DNA of 6,288 nucleotides from Thermoproteota archaeon (GTDB taxonomy: Archaea; Korarchaeota; Korarchaeia; Korarchaeales; Korarchaeaceae). The translations under genes were made by a program, and so were the position numbers. This document shows, one piece after another, positions 1-5,372 of this stretch. How positions within the stretch are numbered: position 1 is the stretch's first letter; each line of letters starts with the position of its first letter. The notes below the pieces were generated by a model. The model saw only the letters and a list, made by a program, of their open reading frames with translations, was not told the DNA's origin and ran no database searches. The stretch covers positions 1 to 6,288 of the forward strand of contig WAOH01000215.1 of assembly GCA_015521385.1 (NCBI GenBank). The letters run 5' to 3'.

Positions 1-597
1 GCGGATCTCACCAGGCTCGAAGATATAGAGTCCCTGTTCAGGAGATCCGAGGAGATGGGTGGAGCTGATGTGCTCGTGGTCAGCTATGGGGGGCCCAGGA
101 TAGCGAGGTTCGGGGACCTGAGCGATGACGACTGGTACCACGCGTACGAGCTTCTGGTGATGAGCGTCGTGAGGCTGGCCAGGCTGTTCGGTTTCAGGAT
201 GAAGGAGAGGGGGTGGGGCAGGATCGTCTTGGTGACGTCGGTGGCCATCAAGGAGGTGAACATGAACATACCCCTGTCCACCAGCGTGAGGCTCTCCCTG
301 GCGGGCCTCGTGAAGGTCCTGTCGAGGGAGCTGGCCCCCGAGGTGAATGTTAACGCTGTAATGCCCGGTCACTTCATGACGGAGAGACAGAGGGATCTCC
401 TCAAGTCTAGGGCAGCGGAGAGGGGGCTATCGATCGAGGAGATGGAGGTCGAGGCGGCGAGGGAAATACCGCTCGCCAGGTTCGGCAGGCCAGAGGAGCT
501 CGGCGACGTAATAGCCTTCCTGGCGAGCGAGAGGGCCAGCTACGTGACCGGCTCGCTGATACCGGTCGATGGAGGCCTGCTGTCCTGCACGCTGTGA
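1..597 (+). CDS. Short-chain dehydrogenase/reductase, divergent BKR-like subgroup (5'-truncated)
   Basis: The reading frame is open from base 1, so the start and most of the N-terminal dinucleotide-binding half lie outside the window; 198 residues remain of a family usually about 250 long. The C-terminal half is clearly SDR: a β-strand ending in the Ser motif (IVLVTS, visible residue 80), the NVNAVMPG segment (residues 116-123) and the terminal RFGRPEELGDVIAFLASE...VTGSLIPVDGG block (about 160-192). The active site is unusual. The NNAG position reads VSYGG (27-31), and the YxxxK position reads S-T-S-V-R (93-97), with Ser for Tyr and Arg for Lys. This matches what is known of a BKR-like SDR subgroup (cd05344 type) that lacks the perfect catalytic tetrad. 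Substrate unknown. It is probably co-transcribed with the downstream peptidase gene. Family assignment is firm; enzymatic activity is uncertain. Confidence 0.9.
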   Translation, partial: ADLTRLEDIESLFRRSEEMGGADVLVVSYGGPRIARFGDLSDDDWYHAYELLVMSVVRLARLFGFRMKERGWGRIVLVTSVAIKEVNMNIPLSTSVRLSLAGLVKVLSRELAPEVNVNAVMPGHFMTERQRDLLKSRAAERGLSIEEMEVEAAREIPLARFGRPEELGDVIAFLASERASYVTGSLIPVDGGLLSCTL

Positions 598-605
598 GGG
601 TGGTG
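596..605 (+). promoter_or_regulatory. Shine-Dalgarno-like purine-rich stretch ahead of the M42 peptidase start
   Basis: A GAGGGTGGTG stretch covers the SDR stop codon and lies just ahead of ATG 609. It is the only Shine-Dalgarno-like sequence near the gene and favours ATG 609 over GTG 594, which has no such motif upstream. The match to the archaeal GGAGGTGA consensus is partial. Its overlap with the preceding stop suggests translational coupling. Confidence 0.4.
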
Positions 606-608
606 GGG

Positions 609-1643
609 ATGCCCGAGTGGATGGGTCTTCTGGAGAGACTGTCCGTCGCGGCCGGTCCTCCCGGCTTCGAGGACGAGGTCAGGGATCTCCTGATAGAGGA
701 GCTCAAGGGCAGCGTAGATCAGCTGTTCACAGACCCCTTCGGGAACCTGTACGCGGTGAAGAGGGGCAAGAGCGAGAGGAAGCTGATGATCGCCGCTCAC
801 ATGGACGAGGTGGCCCTGATGGTCAGGTACCTGGAGCCCAACGGGTTCCTCAGGGTCACCAACCTCGGAGGGCTCAATCCGGCCCAGCTCCTGTCCCAGA
901 GGGTTCTGGTGCACGGGAGGAAAAAGCTCAGGGGAGTTATAGGGACGCTGCCAGTCCACATGGGGAAGGAGGAGCCCCCGAAGATGGAGGACCTCTACAT
1001 CGATGTGGGTGCTGACAGCAGGGAGCGGCTGGAGGAGCTCGGGATCAGGCCGGGGATCCCGGTGACCTTCGACGTCCCGTTCATCCACCAGGAGGACACG
1101 GGAGTGGTGATAGGCAAGGCGCTGGACGACAGGCTGGGCTGCCTGGTCCTGGCCGAATCCCTCAAGAGAGTAGAGGATCCGGACATGACCATCTACGGTG
1201 TGTTCACCTCTCAGGAGGAGAGGGGGATGAGGGGCGCGACTGTCGCGGTTAACAGGGTCCAGCCGGACCTGGCGTTCGTCCTCGAGGGGACCATAGCTTC
1301 CGACGTGCCCGGGGTCCCGGCCCACAAGTACGTGACGGAGCTGGGCAGGGGGCCCGCCCTGAGGGTGATGGACAGGACCGTGATCGTCCAGAGGTGGCTC
1401 TTGGAGGAAATGATTGCCAGAGCCGAGGGGCTCGGCATACCCTACCAGCTGCAGCTCTCCCCGACGAGCGGAACCGACGCCGCAGCCATAAGCGTGGGCG
1501 GGAAGGGGACGCCAGTGGGGATAGTGTCGGTCCCCGCCAGGTACATCCACACCCCGTCCAGCCTCGCCCGGGTGGAAGATGTAGAGAACGCGATGAAGCT
1601 GATGGCCGATCTGGCCAGATCGCCGCCGGAGCCTAAATATTGA
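609..1643 (+). CDS. M42 family metallo-aminopeptidase (TET/FrvX/glutamyl-aminopeptidase type)
   Basis: A complete 344-residue protein of usual M42 length. M42 enzymes form dodecameric tetrahedral (TET) cytosolic particles that remove N-terminal residues from peptides released by the proteasome, using two metal ions. All expected ligands and catalytic residues are visible: AAHMDEV (His64, Asp66), KALDDRLGC (Asp173 bridging), SQEERG (Glu203 catalytic base, Glu204 ligand), VLEGTIASD (Glu226) and RYIHTPS (His314). PTSGTDAA (285-292) is also typical. The N-terminus MGLLERLSVAAGPPGFE fits the family start, so ATG 609 is preferred. GTG 594 would add five residues and overlap the SDR stop (GTGA); ATG 621 is also possible. 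The 3' end overlaps the opposing gene by 11 nt. Older databases sometimes call this family endoglucanase, which is not supported. Specificity (Glu/Asp, Lys or Leu type) cannot be read from sequence alone. Confidence 0.94.
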   Translation: MPEWMGLLERLSVAAGPPGFEDEVRDLLIEELKGSVDQLFTDPFGNLYAVKRGKSERKLMIAAHMDEVALMVRYLEPNGFLRVTNLGGLNPAQLLSQRVLVHGRKKLRGVIGTLPVHMGKEEPPKMEDLYIDVGADSRERLEELGIRPGIPVTFDVPFIHQEDTGVVIGKALDDRLGCLVLAESLKRVEDPDMTIYGVFTSQEERGMRGATVAVNRVQPDLAFVLEGTIASDVPGVPAHKYVTELGRGPALRVMDRTVIVQRWLLEEMIARAEGLGIPYQLQLSPTSGTDAAAISVGGKGTPVGIVSVPARYIHTPSSLARVEDVENAMKLMADLARSPPEPKY

Positions 1644-2835
1644 GGGTAATCCTCTCCCGGAACTCCATCCCCCTCCTCCTCATTTCATTCAGGAAGGGAC
1701 CTGGATCGATGACCTCCTCCGGGTAGTGGACCCCGGGCAGGCTCAGGATCCCCAGCCCGATCCACTGGGCCGCGAGGGAGGCGGGGCTCCCAACCAGCAG
1801 GGCCTGAGCGCTCACGTTCCACCTCTCGCTCCAGCTTATCAGGGCCTCGACCGTGACCTCGGCCCTCAACCCGCCCCTCCAGCCCCTCGCGATCACCCTC
1901 ATGACGTCGTGGTCGTTGGGCCTGAACTCCTTCCCCCTCAGCGACTCCGAGATGAGCATCCTCACCAAATCCCGGGGGACGATCCTCGCGCCTCTCAGCT
2001 CAACAGGTCGCGTCGACGTCAATCCCAGGTCGTGGAGCAGCTTGTACTTCAGCAGGAGGTCCCTGGGGAAGGACAGCTTGTAGTCGACGAACCTCAACCC
2101 CCTGCGCCTGAAGGTCTCCCCGAGGGAGTAGACCTCGGGATGCTCCACGTAGTACAACTCCTGCTCCCCCACGGGAGGGGGGAATTCCATCACCTCCCTG
2201 CCCGAGAGGGGCTCGACAAGCTCTACCCTGCCGTCCCTCCACACCTCCACCGGCTGCTCCATCTCATCGAATATCGTGTCCAGGGAGTAGGGAACCGGGA
2301 GGGGCACACCGATAGCATCGTAGTCGTTCAGATCTACCCAGCCCTCCCTCAGGAGGAGCGTCTCGACCCCATCCAGCTCCCCCACGGCCTTGGCTGCCAT
2401 CACGTTGATGAGCCCCGGGCTACCCCCCATCTCGAGTAAAGCGATCAGGCCCTCGCTCTTGAACTGGTGGTCCATCTCCCTCTGGGCCAGCAGGGTCTCC
2501 ACATCATCCCCCAAGTCGAGGTAGTGGGCTCCCACCTCCAAAGCAGCCCTCATGACGACCGGTATGGTCGTGTAAAGTGCCGCGTTGAGCACCACATCGG
2601 CATCGAACTCCCTGAGGGCGGAGATCACCTCATCGAGCTTGGTGGCGTCGAGCTCGGCGTACCTCACGTCCTTGTGCGAGGTGAGACCCATCGCCTCCTC
2701 AGCCACCCGGCGCGCCCTTTCGCCGTCTATGTCAGCCACCAGCAGGGACTCGACGTTAGGGCTCACGTAGTCGTCAGCCAGGTCAAGCACTGCAGCTCTT
2801 CCCATCAAGCCGGCTCCCACGACCGCTATCCTCAT
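1633..2835 (-). CDS. Saccharopine dehydrogenase-family oxidoreductase (lysine dehydrogenase-like)
   Basis: A complete 400-residue protein of the saccharopine dehydrogenase/carboxynorspermidine synthase superfamily, NAD(P)-dependent enzymes acting on amino acids or their secondary amines. The N-terminal Rossmann domain (about 1-130) carries VVGAGLMG (residues 5-12, GxGxxG) and VADID (33-37); the acidic Asp35 at the end of strand 2 suggests NAD(H) preference. HYLDLGDD (104-111) and the family motif GGSPGLINVMA (137-147) follow. The C-terminal catalytic/dimerisation domain (about 140-360) includes ELYYVEHPE (226-234). Length and domain order resemble archaeal proteins annotated as lysine dehydrogenase or saccharopine reductase; the true substrate is unknown. 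The ATG at 2835-2833 has no convincing Shine-Dalgarno motif but lies 29 nt after a TTTAAT box, consistent with a leaderless mRNA. The 3' end overlaps the convergent peptidase gene. Confidence 0.9.
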   Translation of the reverse strand: MRIAVVGAGLMGRAAVLDLADDYVSPNVESLLVADIDGERARRVAEEAMGLTSHKDVRYAELDATKLDEVISALREFDADVVLNAALYTTIPVVMRAALEVGAHYLDLGDDVETLLAQREMDHQFKSEGLIALLEMGGSPGLINVMAAKAVGELDGVETLLLREGWVDLNDYDAIGVPLPVPYSLDTIFDEMEQPVEVWRDGRVELVEPLSGREVMEFPPPVGEQELYYVEHPEVYSLGETFRRRGLRFVDYKLSFPRDLLLKYKLLHDLGLTSTRPVELRGARIVPRDLVRMLISESLRGKEFRPNDHDVMRVIARGWRGGLRAEVTVEALISWSERWNVSAQALLVGSPASLAAQWIGLGILSLPGVHYPEEVIDPGPFLNEMRRRGMEFRERITLNI

Positions 2836-2864
2836 CGTGACTCGCGCGAGGTAACCGCTGGAGA

Positions 2865-2870
2865 ATTAAA
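2865..2870 (-). promoter_or_regulatory. TATA-like box for the saccharopine dehydrogenase-family gene
   Basis: On the minus strand TTTAAT lies in an AT-rich patch (TAAAAACCCTTTAATTC), with 29 nt between it and the ATG at 2835. Archaeal transcription usually begins about 25 nt downstream of the TATA box, which would place the 5' end within a few bases of the ATG, i.e. leaderless or nearly so. The position is inferred, not measured. Confidence 0.5.
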
Positions 2871-2970
2871 GGGTTTTTACATTTAGTGGGCCGACCCCGG
2901 ATCTCAAATTTCCCGTCCGAGCTCTAAATCGGCGAGTTCAGATTTCAAAATTCGACGAAGGGAAACATCG

Positions 2971-2978
2971 CTTTATAA
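2971..2978 (+). promoter_or_regulatory. Candidate distal archaeal TATA box (P1) upstream of the envelope operon
   Basis: CTTTATAA is the best TATA-box match in the intergenic region and is preceded by a purine-rich stretch (GGGAAACATCG) that could include a BRE. A start about 25 nt downstream, near 3000-3003, would give the transglutaminase-like gene a leader of roughly 75 nt, or would initiate a separate short transcript. Two promoters in tandem with the proximal box are possible. Confidence 0.45.
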
Positions 2979-3040
2979 CCTAGCTTGTGAAGATAAAAAC
3001 TAATGATTATATTGACCTTCGCGGCCAAAACGGCGTAAAT

Positions 3041-3046
3041 TTTAAT
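3041..3046 (+). promoter_or_regulatory. Candidate proximal TATA box (P2) of the transglutaminase-like gene
   Basis: TTTAAT, in AAATTTTAATTG, has 29 nt between it and ATG 3076. The hexamer and spacing are the same as for the divergent gene. This supports a leaderless start at ATG 3076. The in-frame TTG at 3046 overlaps this box, so it would lie upstream of the transcription start from P2. Confidence 0.5.
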
Positions 3047-3075
3047 TGAAAGAACCGCGGACAAGATGGGTGCTC

Positions 3076-4659
3076 ATGTCGATCTCGGGGAAAAACCTGA
3101 TTAGCCTAGTTCTCCTCGTCCTGATAGTCGTGGTCGGAGTCCTGACCTTCACGGGCGCGTCAGCCCTGGGTGGCGAGCCAAAGCTCGACATCAAGGTGCA
3201 CCACAAGGAGCAGATAATATCCGCGGCCTACAAGGTGTACGGGAGGCCGAGCCTCAAATTCTGGGTCGCCAAGACGGTCCTGAGGAACACCGGCGATGTT
3301 CCCGTGAGGAATGTCGAGGTGAGCTACTACATAGAGGGATACACCTCCTGGTCGACCCCGACGAAGTACGATGAGATACCGCCGGGAGGTGCCGTGGTCG
3401 ATACCTACTATCCCAAGTTGCCGAAGAAGGTCGCGGAGCTCACCTCCCCCGTCCCCACAAAGCTGTACATAAAGGTGACCTATGAGAAGAATGGGAGAAC
3501 CGAGGAGGTGATTCAAAGCAAGGACATAGAGCTTCTGGGCGTTCACGATATAGTGTACTCCTCCATACCAGCTGAGGAATCCTTGCTGACCTTCCCCGAC
3601 GTGTTCAGCAACTCCCCTCTGCTGGCTGCTTGGGTCACCCCCACCGACCCGGTGGTGAGGGAGTTCTCCGATCTGGGGAACAAGCTGGCCGGTGGAGCGG
3701 GGGCCTCCCTGTCGGATGAGGAGGCCCTCAAGACCATGCAGGGCATATGGCAGGCCCTCCTGATCAGGGGAATCACGTACAAGACCGAGCCGGAGGGCTT
3801 CTGGACAGGCAAATTCGCGCAATACGTCAAATTCCCGAGGGACACGATACTGGACGGTGAGGGGACCTGCATAGACCTGACTATAATGTACGCGAGCCTG
3901 GTGGCGGCTCAGGGGCTCACAGATGTTTACATCATGCTGGTACCCGGTCACGCCTTCCCCATCGTCAGGTTACCCCAGAGCGGGTCAATGATACCCATCG
4001 AGACGACTACCCTGAACCAAGGGGCCACCTTCAAGGAGGCCGTGCAGACCGCCGTATACAACTGGCAGCAAAAGTTCAGCAAGGGCCCCTACATCCCGAT
4101 AAGCGTGAAGATATGGCAGGCGTCTGGAGTCACTCCACCGGAACTTCCGCCTCTGCCGCCGGACATACTCGAGAGGAAGGGGATCAAGCAGAAGATAATG
4201 GCGGTGATCAGCAAGTTGGGAGGCGAACTCAGGACCTACTCCAACAACTACTTCTCGGTAAGGTACCCGGCATCTTGGAGCGAGGACGGCGGGACGGACG
4301 ATGAGGGAAGTTACGTGAGCTGGACGTATCCGGAGGACGAGGGGATGATCCTCTACGTGTCCTGGACTCCCTTCCAAGGGTCCTTAGGTGATTACGTCTC
4401 GTACATAGAGTCCCTCTACGAGGAGCAGAGGATAGGGATGCAGCAGGGGCAGATAGGTTCCTGTCCCTACATCGTGGCATCCTACGCTTGGGAGTACGAG
4501 GGTCAGCCTTGGATGAGCAACGAGATCTACCTCCTCTGCGGAGGAACGGGAATACACCTGTCCTTCCAAGCGGAGAAACGTTACTGGGACGATGGAACGG
4601 CGAGGACCGTCTGGGAGAGGGTGGCTAGTACGTTCTACCCCATGATGGTAGGAGGGTGA
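3076..4659 (+). CDS. Membrane-anchored transglutaminase-like protein with C-terminal PsbP/DcrB-like domain
   Basis: A 527-residue protein. Residues 8-25 form one strongly hydrophobic helix after a short Ser/Lys-containing N-terminus. It is a signal anchor, or a signal peptide possibly cut near GASALGG, placing the rest outside the cell. Residues about 35-160 look like an all-β domain with a CARDB-like stretch (VLRNTGDVPVRNVEVSYY). Residues about 200-330 form a transglutaminase/papain-like domain with the full triad: Cys265 (EGTCIDLTIMYASL), His292 (VPGHAFPIV) and Glu309 (IPIETT). A Pro-rich linker (about 351-361) leads to a C-terminal domain (about 386-524) opening with YFSVRYPASW, typical of PsbP/DcrB/MOG1-like folds. 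The only other cysteines, 463 and 488, are both in that last domain and could form a disulfide. Such domains act as proteases, amidases or crosslinkers; which applies here is unknown. ATG 3076 is chosen on promoter spacing; TTG 3046 would add ten residues. The next gene follows in the same operon. Confidence 0.85.
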   Translation: MSISGKNLISLVLLVLIVVVGVLTFTGASALGGEPKLDIKVHHKEQIISAAYKVYGRPSLKFWVAKTVLRNTGDVPVRNVEVSYYIEGYTSWSTPTKYDEIPPGGAVVDTYYPKLPKKVAELTSPVPTKLYIKVTYEKNGRTEEVIQSKDIELLGVHDIVYSSIPAEESLLTFPDVFSNSPLLAAWVTPTDPVVREFSDLGNKLAGGAGASLSDEEALKTMQGIWQALLIRGITYKTEPEGFWTGKFAQYVKFPRDTILDGEGTCIDLTIMYASLVAAQGLTDVYIMLVPGHAFPIVRLPQSGSMIPIETTTLNQGATFKEAVQTAVYNWQQKFSKGPYIPISVKIWQASGVTPPELPPLPPDILERKGIKQKIMAVISKLGGELRTYSNNYFSVRYPASWSEDGGTDDEGSYVSWTYPEDEGMILYVSWTPFQGSLGDYVSYIESLYEEQRIGMQQGQIGSCPYIVASYAWEYEGQPWMSNEIYLLCGGTGIHLSFQAEKRYWDDGTARTVWERVASTFYPMMVGG

Positions 4660-4661
4660 GG
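4651..4661 (+). promoter_or_regulatory. Ribosome binding site overlapping the upstream stop codon
   Basis: GGAGGGTGAGG contains strong matches to the archaeal Shine-Dalgarno consensus GGAGGTGA and covers the TGA of the transglutaminase-like gene. GGTGA ends five bases before ATG 4665. This supports ATG 4665 over the in-frame GTG 4656, which lies inside the motif. It implies translation coupled to the upstream gene. Confidence 0.65.
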
Positions 4662-4664
4662 AAG

Positions 4665-5372
4665 ATGGCGGTGAAGACGAGGGTTATGCTGTTGATCTTG
4701 GCTTTACTCATCTCGTGGACCTCGCTCAATGTGGAGGCTCAGCCCATAGCTCTGGGACAGCCTATTAAGGGGATAGAGCTCCCGATAAAGCTGGAGATAG
4801 ATGATCTGTTGAATATGACAGTGATGGAGAACGGCCTGGTCAAGGTGGACGAGGTGGTCAAGGCCACCGCCACGGGCTACCTGACCCTGAAGCAGCAGTA
4901 TCCTCTGCCCTTCCTGTTCAAGAGGTTCATAGAGATGGACAAGACCGATGTGGAGCTCGAGAACCTGACGGTGAACTTCGACGACGCTAACAGGAGGGTA
5001 ACGGCCAGCTACGTAGCTCTGGGGATGACCGCCAAGAGGATGGACAAGTGGGTCTTCACGATGGAGGGTGACGCGAAACTGACCACCAGGGCTGGAAACA
5101 CTCTAGTCTTCAGCAAGACGCTCCCGATGCCCATGGGTGGGAAGAAGAACATGATAATCACGATACACCTCCCCGAGTCGGCCAGCGACATCTCGGTCAC
5201 CACGGAGGGGGGCAACACCAAGATCTACTACAGGCTCCCGTCGAGCGGGTTCGGAGGTAATCCGATCCTCATGGGCGTCCTGGCAATCCTAGTAATCCTC
5301 CTGATCCTGAACCTGGTGCTGAAGGAGGGGCTAATGGGTCTCCCCAAGATGCTGAGGAGGGGGAAGAGCTAG
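4665..5372 (+). CDS. Hypothetical secreted, C-terminally membrane-anchored protein
   Basis: I do not recognise a family for this 235-residue protein. Residues 1-25 form a signal peptide: a basic start (MAVKTR), a hydrophobic core (VMLLILALLISW) and a plausible signal peptidase site after Val-Glu-Ala25. Residues 26-198 are a predicted outside domain rich in alternating polar/hydrophobic β-like stretches (for example KLEIDD, VKVDEVVKATATGYLTL, NMIITIHLP) with no cysteine. Residues 200-219 form a transmembrane helix (ILMGVLAILVILLILNLVL) followed by a basic tail (KMLRRGKS), the topology of a type I membrane protein. NMT (50-52) and NLT (100-102) are potential N-glycosylation sequons. The ATG lies five nt after the upstream stop with a strong ribosome binding site, so it is very probably co-expressed with the transglutaminase-like protein and may be its partner or substrate (inference). 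Its stop shares bases with the convergent gene's stop. Confidence 0.8.
   Translation: MAVKTRVMLLILALLISWTSLNVEAQPIALGQPIKGIELPIKLEIDDLLNMTVMENGLVKVDEVVKATATGYLTLKQQYPLPFLFKRFIEMDKTDVELENLTVNFDDANRRVTASYVALGMTAKRMDKWVFTMEGDAKLTTRAGNTLVFSKTLPMPMGGKKNMIITIHLPESASDISVTTEGGNTKIYYRLPSSGFGGNPILMGVLAILVILLILNLVLKEGLMGLPKMLRRGKS

Noticed and set aside
540..1550. Long minus-strand ORF (336 codons) opposite the M42 peptidase
   Set aside because: It is antisense to a gene with all family motifs intact. The composition is rich in His, Pro, Gln and Arg, as expected for a mirror of GC-rich codons, and no domain is recognisable.
1726..2439. Plus-strand ORF (237 codons) opposite the saccharopine dehydrogenase-family gene
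   Set aside because: Low-complexity Pro/Gln/His-rich translation, no motif or start signal, and wholly antisense to a well-supported gene.
2995..3038. C/D box small RNA after the distal TATA box
   Set aside because: AATGATTAT only loosely resembles a C box, and no CTGA D box or D' box lies at suitable spacing.
3046..3075. TTG 3046 as start of the transglutaminase-like gene
   Set aside because: It overlaps the proximal TATA-like box, has no Shine-Dalgarno motif, and adds Arg/Lys-rich residues ahead of a signal anchor already complete from ATG 3076.
3160..3951. Minus-strand ORF (263 codons) opposite the transglutaminase-like gene
   Set aside because: Shadow frame of a convincing gene; no promoter, ribosome binding site or domain.
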